This document shows, piece by piece, positions 49,153 to 59,741 of a stretch of 64,000 bases of DNA (position 1 is the first letter of the stretch; every line of letters begins with the position of its first letter). A program made the translations under genes and the position numbers. Source of the DNA: Nocardia sp. NBC_00403. Its GTDB lineage: Bacteria; Actinomycetota; Actinomycetes; Mycobacteriales; Mycobacteriaceae. Location of the stretch: NCBI RefSeq assembly GCF_036046055.1, contig NZ_CP107939.1, positions 124,001-188,000 on the forward strand, written 5' to 3'. Under the pieces are notes generated by a model. The model was not told the DNA's origin, ran no database searches, and worked only from the letters and a program-made list of their open reading frames with translations.

Positions 49153-49917
49153 TCAATTGCGATCGACGATGTCGCTGGCCAGCCAACGTCCGTCCTCTTT
49201 TTGCATGCGCAAAACGATCGGACCGGAGGCGCTTTCCTGCGCAACGCCGTCTTTGTTCGCGCTGACGACCATATTGACGAGCAGCTCGGCCTTGTCATCG
49301 GTGAGCAAGGTCACTCCGATCGGCTTGGCATCGACATCCGCGCTGGTCTGGGCCTGTTTGATGGCGGCGATATTGGTGTCGGCGTACTTGTCGAAGTCGG
49401 TCAGCATCTGCCCGGTCACCACCTGGTGCACCGCATCCTTGTAGCCGTCGAGCTTCTTCACGTCGTAGGCGAACACGGTGCGCAGCGCGTGCTCCGCGGC
49501 GGCGCTCACTTCTTCGGTGGCCTTGGTCTGCACGAACGCCTGGTTCGAATCGTCGACGCCGGGCCGGAAGGCCGCCAGCACCGCGAAACCGGCGAGCAGC
49601 ACCGTGGCGACGCCACCCGCAATGACAACCCCCCAGCCGGTGTTCGAGCGCCGCAGTGGCCGCCGAGCAGGCCGCTGCTCGACGTCGTGCTGCGGTGGCG
49701 TGCCGGATTCGACCGCCTCGGTGTTGCCGGCGACTTTAGGACGGCGGGTCCTCGCGGTGCGCGGCTCATCGGCGACCCGGGTCTTGCCGGTCGGCCTGCG
49801 GTTCGGCGCGGCAGGCTCCGCGGCCCGCCGGTTGCGCGCTCCCGCGCCTGCGACCGCCCGGTCGGTTGCAGCCCGATTCCTGGGCGTTACGCGGTTGACG
49901 GGTCGTTTGGATGCCAT
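49153..49917 (-). CDS. Mce-associated membrane protein
   Basis: A 254-residue protein: a long basic, Arg/Pro-rich cytoplasmic tail (1-90), one membrane segment (WGVVIAGGVATVLLAGFAVL) and an outer domain of the Mce-associated type (VFAYDVKKLDGYKDAVHQVV, LADSDIV-like end LASDIVDRN). Such proteins stabilise Mce transporters. It is the last gene of the mce operon, 12 bp after its paralogue. Confidence 0.87.
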   Translation of the reverse strand: MASKRPVNRVTPRNRAATDRAVAGAGARNRRAAEPAAPNRRPTGKTRVADEPRTARTRRPKVAGNTEAVESGTPPQHDVEQRPARRPLRRSNTGWGVVIAGGVATVLLAGFAVLAAFRPGVDDSNQAFVQTKATEEVSAAAEHALRTVFAYDVKKLDGYKDAVHQVVTGQMLTDFDKYADTNIAAIKQAQTSADVDAKPIGVTLLTDDKAELLVNMVVSANKDGVAQESASGPIVLRMQKEDGRWLASDIVDRN

Positions 49918-49929
49918 GAATCGGTCCTC

Positions 49930-50709
49930 CTACGAGCCGGGCTTGGTCGGGGGCGCGGGTGCGGGTGCGGGGGCACCGGGCGCTTGCGGCGCACCGGGCG
50001 TACTACCCGGTTTCGGTGCGTCCAGCGGCACCGGCTGCCCGAGCGATTCCGCCTTCTCCGCCTTCCAGACCTCGCCCTCCTTGATCATGTTCAGCGTCCA
50101 GGACTGCCGGAAGCTGACCGGCGCGGTGTCGGGCACGCTGCGTGTCACCTGCAGCACCACCAGCGCCGATGCCCGGTCCCGCTCGGAGTTCAACGAGGTA
50201 AGGGCCGCACCGAGCACCTTCGACTCCAGCTTGGTCTTGGACTCCGAAGCCGTCGTCCGCAGCTGTTGCTGCCCCTTGGTCGCCTCGTCGAGCAATTGGC
50301 CGGTCATCGAGGACTGGATCATCGCGATCGAGCCGTCCACATCGGCCGGGTTGATCGACATCAGATTGATCGCGGCCTGCCTGGCATCGGTGAGCGCGGC
50401 ATCACGCGCCTCGGTGCGCGGACCGTCGGTGAAGAACGCGGCACGCACCCAGCCCCCGCCGAACCAGGCCGCGGCGACCAGCGCGATCACCAGCGCGGCG
50501 GCGGCCACCACGGTGACGACGAACGGCGGCCGCCCGGCCGCGGCATCGGCGGGCACGGAATCGACCGCACGCGTCGCCGGCTCCGCTGTGGACTGTTCAG
50601 CGGTCGGCGACTCGGCGGCGGCCTCCGTGGGGACAGCCGCCGCGGCGTCGGATTCCGTGGAATCGGGCGCGTTGGGTTCCGGCTGTTCCGTGGAAAGATC
50701 GGGACTCAC
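49930..50709 (-). CDS. Mce-associated membrane protein
   Basis: A 259-residue paralogue of the next gene: an acidic Glu/Ala/Pro-rich tail (1-60), a membrane segment (PPFVVTVVAAAALVIALVAA) and an outer domain with ARQAAINLMSINPADVDGSI and TRSVPDTAPVSFRQSWTLNM. The C-terminus is Pro/Ala-rich. The 130-bp gap after mceF is the largest in the mce operon and contains a GTTCGCTCGCTGCGCTCACT-type repeat. Confidence 0.87.
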   Translation of the reverse strand: MSPDLSTEQPEPNAPDSTESDAAAAVPTEAAAESPTAEQSTAEPATRAVDSVPADAAAGRPPFVVTVVAAAALVIALVAAAWFGGGWVRAAFFTDGPRTEARDAALTDARQAAINLMSINPADVDGSIAMIQSSMTGQLLDEATKGQQQLRTTASESKTKLESKVLGAALTSLNSERDRASALVVLQVTRSVPDTAPVSFRQSWTLNMIKEGEVWKAEKAESLGQPVPLDAPKPGSTPGAPQAPGAPAPAPAPPTKPGS

Positions 50710-50839
50710 GACTTCACCTCGCTGACGCTCGGTTCCGTCGTGCCCCGTGGCGCTGTGCCTATAGTTCGCTCGCTGCGCTCACTCACGACTGCACACCCTA
50801 ACGTCAGTAATTATTGCGGCGACGCCGCGTCGGTCCTGG

Positions 50840-52081
50840 TCACCGCTTCGGCGTGACCCCCAGCAGGGTGGCCATCTGAACAGCGATCGGGTTGAGGTTC
50901 AGCTTTTCCGGGTCGGTCTTCGGGTTGGAATCCCACGGCTGCACGATGCTCGGGTCGGCGAGATCGGCCCGCGCGCCACCGCGCACCGCGGTCGGATTAC
51001 CAAACGGCACAGTGCATTTCGCGTCCCGGTTGAACGGGAACTCGTCACGCGTGTCGTCGAAATCCGGATTCTCCCGCTTCATCTGCTCGAGGATCCGCTG
51101 GGTCCCCTCGTAGCCCAACGTGCACGCGGGCGGGTTATTGGCTTCGAGGACGAGACCGAAGTGGCTGGTGCCGTCGCCGGGGGCGGTGGAGGAGGCGCCG
51201 ATGGACAGCGACGGCAGCATGATCAGCAGCGGCCGCAGCGCGTAGAACTTCGGCGAGATGGACTGCAACAGCTGGCGCAGATTCGCCAGGTCCTCGGTCA
51301 GTGCGGGGCCACTCTCGCTGAGCAGCGCGCCGATCTGGTCACTTGCGTCCGTTCCCGTCCCGATCAGCCTGCGCAGATCGGGGTCGCTGGACCGCAGCTG
51401 AGCGGTCAACAGATCGAGGCCATTGCTGAATCGGCGGATCGCGCCGTCCTGCTCGGCCTGGGTGCCGAGCGCGATGCGGCCGTCCTTGATCAGCTGAATC
51501 GTTTGCGGCAGCGTCTCGTTGAACGTGACGGTGAATTTGTTCAGCGAGTCGACGAAAACCTGCAGATCGTCGCCCTTGCCGTTGAACGCTTTGCCGAGCT
51601 CGGTGACGGTGGTGTTCAGCGCGGCCAGGTCGACCGAGCTGGTGAACGAGTCCACACTGCCGATCAGTTCCTCGATCGATACCGGTGTCGTCGCCGAGGT
51701 GATCACCGAGCCGTCGCGCAGATAGGGACCGCGATCGGAATCGGGCTGCAGATCCAGGTATTGTTCGCCGATGGCGGAGCGGTTGGCAACGACGGCCTTG
51801 GCCGAGGCCGGGATATCCGGCGAGCTCGAGTCGATGACGAGGTTCATCACCACGCCCTTGTCGGAGAGCTCCAGATCGCCGACCCGGCCGACCGGAACGC
51901 CACGGTAGGTCACCTCGGCGCCCTTGTAGATGCCGCCGGTCTGCGCCGTCTCCACCTTCACGGTGTACAGACCGAAGCCGAGCATATTGTCCAGGCGGAT
52001 GTACTTGGCGCTGACGAGCACCACACCCACCACCGCGACCACGACGAAGAGGATCAGCTGATTACGGACAAGGCGGGTCAT
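50840..52081 (-). CDS. mceF: MCE family protein MceF
   Basis: A 413-residue protein with an N-terminal membrane helix (LILFVVVAVVGVVLVSAKYI), the MCE domain (VETAQTGGIYKGAEVTYRGV, PVGRVGDLEL) and a long helical domain that forms the periplasmic tube of Mce transporters. It is the sixth MCE gene and overlaps mceE by four bases. Confidence 0.92.
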   Translation of the reverse strand: MTRLVRNQLILFVVVAVVGVVLVSAKYIRLDNMLGFGLYTVKVETAQTGGIYKGAEVTYRGVPVGRVGDLELSDKGVVMNLVIDSSSPDIPASAKAVVANRSAIGEQYLDLQPDSDRGPYLRDGSVITSATTPVSIEELIGSVDSFTSSVDLAALNTTVTELGKAFNGKGDDLQVFVDSLNKFTVTFNETLPQTIQLIKDGRIALGTQAEQDGAIRRFSNGLDLLTAQLRSSDPDLRRLIGTGTDASDQIGALLSESGPALTEDLANLRQLLQSISPKFYALRPLLIMLPSLSIGASSTAPGDGTSHFGLVLEANNPPACTLGYEGTQRILEQMKRENPDFDDTRDEFPFNRDAKCTVPFGNPTAVRGGARADLADPSIVQPWDSNPKTDPEKLNLNPIAVQMATLLGVTPKR

Positions 52082-53319
52082 CGCGGACCACCTCCCACAC
52101 CGAGTTGGTCGAGAATCGCACCGAGCGGATTCGTCGGCGGCGCAACGCCGTTCGCGGGCGCGAAGGCCATGTTCGGCGGCAGCGGCAGGATCGAGACCGT
52201 GGGCCAGCCCGGTCGCGGACCGTTCCCGTTGTAGTACGGGTTGGTCGGGTTGATCACCGGCGTCGGACCCGTTTTCGGCGGGATGTACACCGGATCACCC
52301 TTGCCGACGCCGAGATTGCTCAGCGTCACGCCGATCTGCTGGTCCACCGACAGCCAGGTGTTCACCTGACCACCGAAGGTGCCCTCCAGCGTCGAGTCGG
52401 GGAACGGGTAGGTCGGCACCAGCGGCAGCGCCGTGACCAGATCCGGCGCCGCGCGGCCGAGCTCCTGCAGTGTCGGACGCAGTGCACGCAGATCGGTGAT
52501 CAGATCGTTCTTCGAGCGGTCCAGCACCTCGAACCCGGCCTGGCCGACCCGATCGAGCTGGGCCAGCATCGAAATAAGCTGCGGGCGTTGCTCATTGAGG
52601 ATCTTGATACCCTCGGGCAGTTCGTCGAGGATCTTGCCGATCTGATCGGTCTGGGTGGCCACCCGGCCGCTCAGTGTCGCGAGACCATCGATGGCCCTGG
52701 TGATGTTGTCGACCTGCGCGTCCAGTCCTGCGATGAGCGTGTTCGCCTGATCGAGCAGCGAACGCACCTTGTCCTCGCGGCCGCCCAACGTCCGGTTCAG
52801 CTCGGTGACGATGGGCTGCAGCTGCGCGACGCCACCACCGTTGAGCAGCAACGACATCGCGCCGAGCACCTGCTCGATTTCGGTGGCGTGCCGGGTATTG
52901 GCGACCGGGATCACCGAGCCGTCGGTGAGCTTCTTCGGGTCCGGATCCGCGGTGGGCCTGGTCAGCTCGATGAATTTCTCACCGAGCAGATTGGTCTGCT
53001 TCACCTCCGCCTTCGCGTTGGCGGGCAGCTCGACCGAGGAGTTCACCACGGTCCGCACGCTCGCGGTCCACTGGTCCTTGCCGATGACGATCTCCTCCAC
53101 CCGACCCACCGGCACGCCTTCGAGCTTGACCGCCGACTGCGGCACCAGGTCGAGCACATCGTCGAACTGGATCTCGATATGCATCGGGTGCGCGCCGACA
53201 TCCGCGCCACCCGGCAGCGGGACGCTGTAGATGCCGTTGGAGGCGCACGAGGCCACCAGCAGGCCGACCGCGCTCAGCGCCACGGCCGCTGCGCCCTTGC
53301 GAATCGTGTTGCGGCTCAT
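52078..53319 (-). CDS. mceE: MCE family lipoprotein MceE
   Basis: A 413-residue MCE protein with a lipobox ending in Cys25 (VGLLVASC), as is usual for the fifth MCE protein (LprK/LprN type). The MCE domain has LVPQSAVKLEGVPVGRVEEI. The start at 53319 overlaps the mceD stop (TGATG); the longer open frame to 53571 is chance. Confidence 0.93.
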   Translation of the reverse strand: MSRNTIRKGAAAVALSAVGLLVASCASNGIYSVPLPGGADVGAHPMHIEIQFDDVLDLVPQSAVKLEGVPVGRVEEIVIGKDQWTASVRTVVNSSVELPANAKAEVKQTNLLGEKFIELTRPTADPDPKKLTDGSVIPVANTRHATEIEQVLGAMSLLLNGGGVAQLQPIVTELNRTLGGREDKVRSLLDQANTLIAGLDAQVDNITRAIDGLATLSGRVATQTDQIGKILDELPEGIKILNEQRPQLISMLAQLDRVGQAGFEVLDRSKNDLITDLRALRPTLQELGRAAPDLVTALPLVPTYPFPDSTLEGTFGGQVNTWLSVDQQIGVTLSNLGVGKGDPVYIPPKTGPTPVINPTNPYYNGNGPRPGWPTVSILPLPPNMAFAPANGVAPPTNPLGAILDQLGVGGGPR

Positions 53320-54587
53320 CACCGGCCACCTCCCTGCGACGGCGGAAGCTGATCGGACGGGGTGCCCGGCACGGTCCCCGGCACCGGGGCGCGCTGCTCG
53401 TTCTCGCCACTGAGGATGCCGAACGGCAGGATCAGCGTTGGCGTCTTCACGCCCGCGGTGATCTGGTCGGTGATCTCCTTGCAGTGGTCGAGCAGCGGTC
53501 GCATCTGCTTGCCGATGGCCTCGAACTTCGGATCGCCCGGCATCAGCTTGCTCAGATCGAGCATCTTGCACACCGCACCGAACGGATCTTGCAGATCGGT
53601 GAAGTTGGCGCGCATGTCGAGCGTGCCCGATTCGCCGTTGTGCACATTGATCAGATTGCTCAGCGCCAGCGGCAGCACCGGAAGCGCGGCGGCGAGATCA
53701 TCGCGCTTGTCGGCGAGGGTCTTGGTGAGCTCGGTGAGCGCCTGCGCGTTGTCGGCGATCAGGTCGCGGTTGTCGTCGATGAACCGGGCGACATCGCCGA
53801 GGCCGACCGACAGCAGGTTCAACGCTTCACCGAGGTTCTGCCGCTCGCCGGCGAGGAACCCGGACAGATCCGCGAGCTGCGCGTTGAATTGACGCACCTG
53901 CGAGTCGTTCTGGGCCAGCATGGTCACGAAGCTCTGCAGGTTCTTCACGGTGTCGAAGATGTCCCCGCGCGCGTCGGACAGGTAGCGCGCCGCCCGCGAG
54001 AGCTGCGTGATGCTGTTGGCGAGCGCCTCGCCGTTGCCTGCCAGGTTCGCCGCCGACGTGCGCACCAGCTCGTTCACCGCGCCCTCGGCGTTGGCGCCGT
54101 TGGGGCCCAACGCATCCGACAGCTCGGTGATGCTCTTGTACAGCTGGTCGACCTCCACCGGGGTGACCGTGCGGTCCCGCGGAATGGTCGCGGTGCGGCC
54201 CATTTTCGGCCCGCCGGTGTACACCGGCGTCAGCTGGATGAATCGGTCGGAGACCACCGAGGGGGTGATCTGCGCGGCCTTGGCGTCGGCGGGCACGTCG
54301 TATTTCCGGTCGACATCCATGACGACCCTGACCTGGTCGCCCAGCGGCTCGACCGAGGCGACCCGTCCCACCGGCACCCCGAGCACCCGCACGTCGGAAC
54401 CCTCGTAGATGCCGACCGATCGATCGAAGTAGGCGGTGATCTTGGTGGTGGTCATCCGATCGAACAGCCACCACAACACACCCGCCGCCAGCAGGGCAGC
54501 GACCACCACCACGGCGATGGCCGCCTTGGTGCCGCGACTGGAGGACCGCAGTGCGGTCAAGGGCTCACCGCGCCAGCTCGTCGCCAT
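53319..54587 (-). CDS. mceD: MCE family protein MceD
   Basis: A 422-residue protein: a membrane helix ([20 protein letters not shown]), the MCE domain ([20 protein letters not shown]), a long helical domain and a Pro-rich tail ([18 protein letters not shown]). The start at 54587 ([10 protein letters not shown]) follows GAAGG and is one base from the mceC stop. Confidence 0.92.
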   Translation of the reverse strand: MATSWRGEPLTALRSSSRGTKAAIAVVVVAALLAAGVLWWLFDRMTTTKITAYFDRSVGIYEGSDVRVLGVPVGRVASVEPLGDQVRVVMDVDRKYDVPADAKAAQITPSVVSDRFIQLTPVYTGGPKMGRTATIPRDRTVTPVEVDQLYKSITELSDALGPNGANAEGAVNELVRTSAANLAGNGEALANSITQLSRAARYLSDARGDIFDTVKNLQSFVTMLAQNDSQVRQFNAQLADLSGFLAGERQNLGEALNLLSVGLGDVARFIDDNRDLIADNAQALTELTKTLADKRDDLAAALPVLPLALSNLINVHNGESGTLDMRANFTDLQDPFGAVCKMLDLSKLMPGDPKFEAIGKQMRPLLDHCKEITDQITAGVKTPTLILPFGILSGENEQRAPVPGTVPGTPSDQLPPSQGGGR

Positions 54588-54588
54588 G

Positions 54589-55608
54589 TCAGTTACCTTC
54601 CAGAGGGCCGAAAGAACGCACCGGCGGCCGATCACCGGGAATTTCCGGCAGGCCCGGCGGAAGCAGGTTGACGATCACCGCGTCGAACCAGCGACCGGTG
54701 CCGAGCACGTTGGCGTAGAGGCCGTAGAACGGCGCCGCGAGTTCCAATGTCTTGGAGATGTTCTGCTGGTTGGCGTTGAGCAGGTCGATGGAGGCCTTCA
54801 GATTGGTCAGGGCCGGGCCGATCTGCTCCTGGTTGTCGTGCACCAGCGCGCTGAGTTCGGCCGCCACCGTCTTGGCTCCGGTGAGCAACTGCGAGATCGA
54901 CTGCTGACGAACATTGAGCTCGGTCAGCAACTGCCCGCCCGAGGCGAGCAGCCGCTCGAACTCGGCATTGCGATCCGCGAGCACCTGGGTGGTCTGCTTG
55001 GTCGCGGCGAACATCCGCTTGAGCTCTTGGTCGCGCTTGCCGAGGGTCTCCGAGAGCCTGGCGACACCATCGATGGAACTGCGGATCTCCGGCGGCGTGG
55101 TGGCGAATGCCTCCGACAGCACCCGCATGCTGGTGGCCAGCTGCGTGGTGTCGATCTCGTCGATGTTCTTTGCCGCATCACTGAACGCATCCACCACGTC
55201 GTACGGAGAAAGCGTGCGCGACAACGGGATTCGCTTGCTCGGATCGGCGGGCTCGGAGCCCTTCGGGTCCAGCGCCAGGTACTTCTGCCCCAGCACGGTC
55301 TTGATCTGGATGGAGGCGGTCGTCTCGTTGCCGACCCAGGCGTCCTTGGTGCGGAAGTCGATGAGCACCCGGTCACCGGCCAGCCGGACATCCGACACTG
55401 CACCGACCTTGACGCCGGCGATGCGGACTTCGTTGCCCTTCTTGATGCCCGCCGCCTCGGAGAACTCGGCGGTGTACCTGGTGCCTGCGCCGATGATCGG
55501 CAGCCGGTCCAGGAAGAACGCGGAGATCGTCACCAGCAGCACCATCACGAGGCCGAGCACACCCATGAATGCGGGGCTGCGCTTGCCGAGCAGGATCCGG
55601 TCGTCCAT
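54589..55608 (-). CDS. mceC: MCE family protein MceC
   Basis: A 339-residue protein with a membrane helix ([20 protein letters not shown]), the MCE domain ([20 protein letters not shown]) and a helical domain. Its ATG directly follows the mceB TAG (TAGATG). It is one of six MCE subunits that form the lipid path. Confidence 0.92.
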   Translation of the reverse strand: MDDRILLGKRSPAFMGVLGLVMVLLVTISAFFLDRLPIIGAGTRYTAEFSEAAGIKKGNEVRIAGVKVGAVSDVRLAGDRVLIDFRTKDAWVGNETTASIQIKTVLGQKYLALDPKGSEPADPSKRIPLSRTLSPYDVVDAFSDAAKNIDEIDTTQLATSMRVLSEAFATTPPEIRSSIDGVARLSETLGKRDQELKRMFAATKQTTQVLADRNAEFERLLASGGQLLTELNVRQQSISQLLTGAKTVAAELSALVHDNQEQIGPALTNLKASIDLLNANQQNISKTLELAAPFYGLYANVLGTGRWFDAVIVNLLPPGLPEIPGDRPPVRSFGPLEGN

Positions 55609-56685
55609 CTAGCGGCCCTTCCCGTGGCAGCGCGGCGCGGCGTTGGTGTAGAGCGGCTGGTTGATCGTCGGCATCCCGGCCGGGAGGTTGAGCTGCGGCG
55701 CATCCGGCACACCCGGTCCGACGACGATGTCGATACCGCACAGATAGAACTGGAACCACGAGCCGTAACTGCCGACGCGGCCGAGCTTCTCCATCTTGAT
55801 CGGGAGGTTGTGCAGCACCTCGTTCACGTCGTCCTTGCGCTCGTTGAGGGTGCCGGTGAGCTGGTTGAGCCCGGCAATCGAACCCTGCAGCGACGGCCGG
55901 GTCGGGACAAGCAGATCCGAGGTCGCCGAGGCCAGGTTGCCCAGCGAGGTCACCGAACGGCCGATGGTGTCGCGCTCGGCGGCGAGCCCGCTGACCAACG
56001 CCTCGGTATTGACGATCAGCTGGTCGAAGTTGTCCTCGCGCTGGTTGACCGTTTCCAGCACGGCGGTCAGGTTCTTCACCAGTTCCCCGATGACGGCGTC
56101 CTTGTCCGCGATCTTGTTCGTCAGGCTCGCGGTGCTGGTCACCAAATCTTTGATGGTGCCCTGCTCGCCCTGGAACACCTGGATGATCTCGAAGGACAGC
56201 TTGTTCACGTCGTCGGCGGTGAGCGTGTGGAACAGCGGTCGGAAGCCATTGAACAGCGTGGTCAGATTCAATGCCGGACGCGTGTGCTCCAGCGGAATCG
56301 TCGCGCCCTTGTTGATCTTGCGGCCCTGCTCGCCCGCCCCCTGCTCGAGCGCGATATAGCGCTGGCCGACCAGGTTGCGGTATCGGATGGTCGCCGTAGT
56401 CGAGGCGGGCAGCCAATTGCGGTCGGCCAGTTCGAATTTCACCTCGGCCAGCCGCTTGTCCACAATCGAGACGTCGGTGACCTTGCCGACCCGCACACCC
56501 GCGATGCGCACCTCGTCGCCCGGGTTCAGCGAGGTGACATCGGTGAACCTGGCCTTGAACTCGGTACCGCCACCGCTGTAGTTCGCGATGGACAGGCCGA
56601 GCATCGTGGTCGCGAAAAGGGTGACGATGACGAAGATGATCAGCTTGGTCAGCGGCGATCCCACGCCACGCAGCTTCTGTTTCAT
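55609..56685 (-). CDS. mceB: MCE family protein MceB
   Basis: A 358-residue protein: a membrane helix (LIIFVIVTLFATTMLGLSIA), the MCE domain (DVTSLNPGDEVRIAGVRVGK) and the conserved C-terminal FQFYLCGIDIVVGPG block of MceB. It overlaps mceA by four bases. Confidence 0.93.
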   Translation of the reverse strand: MKQKLRGVGSPLTKLIIFVIVTLFATTMLGLSIANYSGGGTEFKARFTDVTSLNPGDEVRIAGVRVGKVTDVSIVDKRLAEVKFELADRNWLPASTTATIRYRNLVGQRYIALEQGAGEQGRKINKGATIPLEHTRPALNLTTLFNGFRPLFHTLTADDVNKLSFEIIQVFQGEQGTIKDLVTSTASLTNKIADKDAVIGELVKNLTAVLETVNQREDNFDQLIVNTEALVSGLAAERDTIGRSVTSLGNLASATSDLLVPTRPSLQGSIAGLNQLTGTLNERKDDVNEVLHNLPIKMEKLGRVGSYGSWFQFYLCGIDIVVGPGVPDAPQLNLPAGMPTINQPLYTNAAPRCHGKGR

Positions 56686-58031
56686 CGCACGCTCACCTCA
56701 CTTCCGCGGAATGCCGGCGCCCCGATCCGAGTCACCCAGCTGGGCACCTGTTCCGGCGAAACATCGTTGGCCGCACCGTAGATCGCGCCGAGGGTCTGCT
56801 GCTCCAGTGGCGAATTCGCCGTGGTCGGCGCACTGCCTGCCGGGTAGACGCCGAACTGCGGAGTCTCGAAGTATCCGGTGTTCTGGTCACCGGGGTTGCG
56901 GCTCGGCACCTGATACGAACCCTCGTTGGCGGAACCACCGGTGTACTGACCGGGGTCGACGCCGAGCGGGTACTCCGGAACGCACCACGGCCCCCTGGTG
57001 TCCAGCCAGCGCGGCTCGTCCTGGTTGGGCAGATACTTGCCGCGGGTGTTGACCAGTTCGATGGTCACCCGCGAGCCGGGCCGATCGGTGCCTTTGCCGA
57101 AGAGGCGGTCGATGCGCGGCTTCATCTTCGCGAAGTTCGCCAGCGCGCACGCGTAGGTGGGCGAGTAGGTCGCCAGCAGTTCGAGCGCGGGCCGGGAGTC
57201 GACGGCCAGATCGATGATGTTGTCGTGGTTGGCGAGGAAGAAGTCGGCGGTGGTGGCCGCGGTGGGGGTCAGTGAAGCTATCAACGTGTCGATCTGCGAG
57301 CGCTTCTGCACGATGGTCGCGTTGGTGGTGCGCAGATTGTTCAGCGCGTCGATCAGCTGCGGCGCGGCATCGGAGTAGGTCGCGGCCACGTCGGCAAAGC
57401 TCGCAAGATCCTGTTGCAGATCCGGCATCACCACGTTGACCTCGCGGAAGATGTTGTCCAGCTTGTCGATCGTCTCGCCGAGCGCAAGACCCTGACCCGA
57501 CAGCGCCTGCGACAGCGAGCCGAGGGTGGCGGCCAGATCCTGCGGCGGAATCGCCTGCAGCAGTGGCAGCAGATCGTCGAGCAGCTTGCTGATCTCGATC
57601 GCGTTGCCGCTGGTGTCCTGGTGCAGGGTGACGCCATTGGTCAGATGCTGGGCGCTGGGATCGTCCGGGATCACCAGATCCACGTACCGCTCCCCGAACA
57701 GCGTCTTGGGCAGCAGCCGGGCCGTCGCGTTCACCGGAATCTGTTCGGCCTTGCCGGGATCCAGCGCCAGCGCCAAGGTCACCTTGCCGCCCTCGGACTG
57801 GCTGGAACGGACTTCACCGACATGGACGCCGCGGACCTTGACGTCCGCATTGCGGGTGAGCGCGTTGCCGACGCTGTCGGTGATGAGGTCGACCTCGACG
57901 GTCTTCACGAACTGCTTGTTGTAGATCGCGACGGTGGTCCAGAGGAACAGCGCGCAGATCACGAAGAATGCGATACCGAGAACCCGGACCCGCACCTTCT
58001 CGGTAGACCGCCAGGCCTGAACGGAACTCAT
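56682..58031 (-). CDS. mceA: MCE family protein MceA
   Basis: A 449-residue protein: a membrane helix (VLGIAFFVICALFLWTTVAI), the MCE domain (GNALTRNADVKVRGVHVGEV) and a helical domain with YSPTYACALANFAKMKPRID, typical of MceA. The C-terminal part is rich in Gly/Pro/Tyr. It starts 34 bp after the yrbEB stop. Confidence 0.93.
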   Translation of the reverse strand: MSSVQAWRSTEKVRVRVLGIAFFVICALFLWTTVAIYNKQFVKTVEVDLITDSVGNALTRNADVKVRGVHVGEVRSSQSEGGKVTLALALDPGKAEQIPVNATARLLPKTLFGERYVDLVIPDDPSAQHLTNGVTLHQDTSGNAIEISKLLDDLLPLLQAIPPQDLAATLGSLSQALSGQGLALGETIDKLDNIFREVNVVMPDLQQDLASFADVAATYSDAAPQLIDALNNLRTTNATIVQKRSQIDTLIASLTPTAATTADFFLANHDNIIDLAVDSRPALELLATYSPTYACALANFAKMKPRIDRLFGKGTDRPGSRVTIELVNTRGKYLPNQDEPRWLDTRGPWCVPEYPLGVDPGQYTGGSANEGSYQVPSRNPGDQNTGYFETPQFGVYPAGSAPTTANSPLEQQTLGAIYGAANDVSPEQVPSWVTRIGAPAFRGSEVSVR

Positions 58032-58065
58032 GACCGAGCCTCACTTCGCTCGCCACGGATGCGGC

Positions 58066-58932
58066 TCATCCCGCGACCCGCACTGTCGTGGTTGTTCCCC
58101 AGATCGCCAGGCTCAGGAAGAAGTCGAGCACATTCACGAGCACGATCGCCGCACGCACCGCCCGGCCGACCGCGACACCGACGCCGGCGGGACCGCCGGT
58201 GGCGTGGAAGCCGTAATAGCAATGCACCATGATGATCACGAACGCGAATACCAGCACTTTGAGGAACGAATACAACACGTCCTCTGGTGGAAGGAAAAGG
58301 CTGAAATAGTGGTCGTAGGAGCCGCTGGATTGCCCGTTGAACCAAATGCTGATCATTCGCGATGCCAGGAATGTGCCGAGCAGGCCGACGATGTACAGCG
58401 GAATGACCGCGAGGAATCCCGCGATCACACGGGTAGAGACCAGGAACGGCACACCCGGCACCGCCATCACCTCGAGCGCGTCGATTTCCTCGGAAATGCG
58501 CATCGCGCCGAGCTGGGCGGTGAAACCACAACCCACCGTTGCCGATAGCGCCAGCGCCGCCACCAGCGGCGCGATCTCGCGGGTGTTGATATAGGCGGTG
58601 AGGAAGCCGGTCAGCACCGAGCTGCCGAGTGAGTCCAGCGCCTTGAAGCCCTGCAGGCCGACCACAACGCCGACCGAGCCGGACATGAACACGATGACAC
58701 CGATGGTGCCGCCGATCACCGCGAGTGCGCCGCTGCCGAAGGTCACCTCGGCGAGCAGCCGCATGACCTCCTTGCGGTAATGCACCGCGGTCCGCGGAAT
58801 CCAGGCGATGGCGCGGGAGTAGAACGACATCTGCTCACCGGCGCGATCGACCATGTTCAGTGGCATACGCACGATTTCGCCCGCCCGGCGGGCAGTCATG
58901 GCCAGGGCCGGGCTGCGGTACGAAGTGGCCAC
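58066..58932 (-). CDS. yrbEB: Mce permease YrbEB (MlaE family)
   Basis: A 288-residue membrane permease of the MlaE type with about five hydrophobic segments. GALAVIGGTIGVIVFMSGS and EEIDALEVMAVPGVPFLVST (the coupling helix that meets the ATPase) are characteristic. It starts three bases after yrbEA and pairs with it. Confidence 0.93.
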   Translation of the reverse strand: MATSYRSPALAMTARRAGEIVRMPLNMVDRAGEQMSFYSRAIAWIPRTAVHYRKEVMRLLAEVTFGSGALAVIGGTIGVIVFMSGSVGVVVGLQGFKALDSLGSSVLTGFLTAYINTREIAPLVAALALSATVGCGFTAQLGAMRISEEIDALEVMAVPGVPFLVSTRVIAGFLAVIPLYIVGLLGTFLASRMISIWFNGQSSGSYDHYFSLFLPPEDVLYSFLKVLVFAFVIIMVHCYYGFHATGGPAGVGVAVGRAVRAAIVLVNVLDFFLSLAIWGTTTTVRVAG

Positions 58933-58935
58933 GGG

Positions 58936-59730
58936 TCAGGCGCCCTTGGCGGGGACGACCTGGAGATATACCAGGGTCAGCACCAGGTTCACGAAGAACA
59001 ACACCAGGAACGTGATCACCACCGCTTGGTTCACCGCGTCACCGACTCCTTTCGGGCCCCCTTTGGGATGCAACCCCTTGTACGCGGCAATCACGCCGGC
59101 GAGCAGACCGAACACGAGCGCCTTGATCTCACCGATCCACAGGTCCGGCAACTGCGCCAGCGCGGAGAACGAGGCCAGGTAGGCGCCCGGCGTACCGCCC
59201 TGCAGCAGCACATTGAAGAAATAGCCACCCGCGATGCCGACCACCGACACCAGACCGTTGAGCAGCACGGCCACCAGGGTCATGCCGAGGACGCGTGGCA
59301 CCACCAGCTTCTGGACCGGATCCACGCCGAGCACCTCGAGCGCGTCGATCTCCTCGCGGATGGTGCGCGAACCGAGGTCGGCAGCGACCGCCGACCCGGC
59401 CGCGCCCGCGATGATCAAGGCGGTGACGACCGGGGCAGCCTGCTGCACGGTAGCGAGCACGCTGGTTGCTCCGGTGAAAGATTCGGCTCCCAGTTGCTTG
59501 ATCAGCGAGCCGGTCTGTAGCGCAACAACTGCGCCGAACGGGATTGCCACCAGTGCGCTCGGCAAAATCGAAACACTCGCGATAAACCACGACTGCTCGA
59601 TGAATTCGCGCAACTGGAACGGCCGCTTGAACGTCTTGCGCAGCACGTCGATAAAGAGCGCAAAGATGTTGCCGGCCTGGGCAAACCCTGACTCCATTGG
59701 AGTCCGCAATCGCGCCAGGGTGGAGTTCAC
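58936..59730 (-). CDS. yrbEA: Mce permease YrbEA (MlaE family)
   Basis: A 264-residue permease: QSWFIASVSILPSALVAIPF at the start, EEIDALEVLGVDPVQKLVVP as the coupling helix and IKALVFGLLAGVIAAYKGLH near the end. It starts 11 bp after the mceG stop, so the operon begins with the ATPase. Confidence 0.93.
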   Translation of the reverse strand: MNSTLARLRTPMESGFAQAGNIFALFIDVLRKTFKRPFQLREFIEQSWFIASVSILPSALVAIPFGAVVALQTGSLIKQLGAESFTGATSVLATVQQAAPVVTALIIAGAAGSAVAADLGSRTIREEIDALEVLGVDPVQKLVVPRVLGMTLVAVLLNGLVSVVGIAGGYFFNVLLQGGTPGAYLASFSALAQLPDLWIGEIKALVFGLLAGVIAAYKGLHPKGGPKGVGDAVNQAVVITFLVLFFVNLVLTLVYLQVVPAKGA

Positions 59731-59741
59731 GATCGCAGATG

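Noticed and set aside
48847..56781. Long plus-strand frames over the mce operon and the rpoB upstream region
   Set aside because: Antisense shadows of mce genes; low-complexity composition and no ribosome sites.
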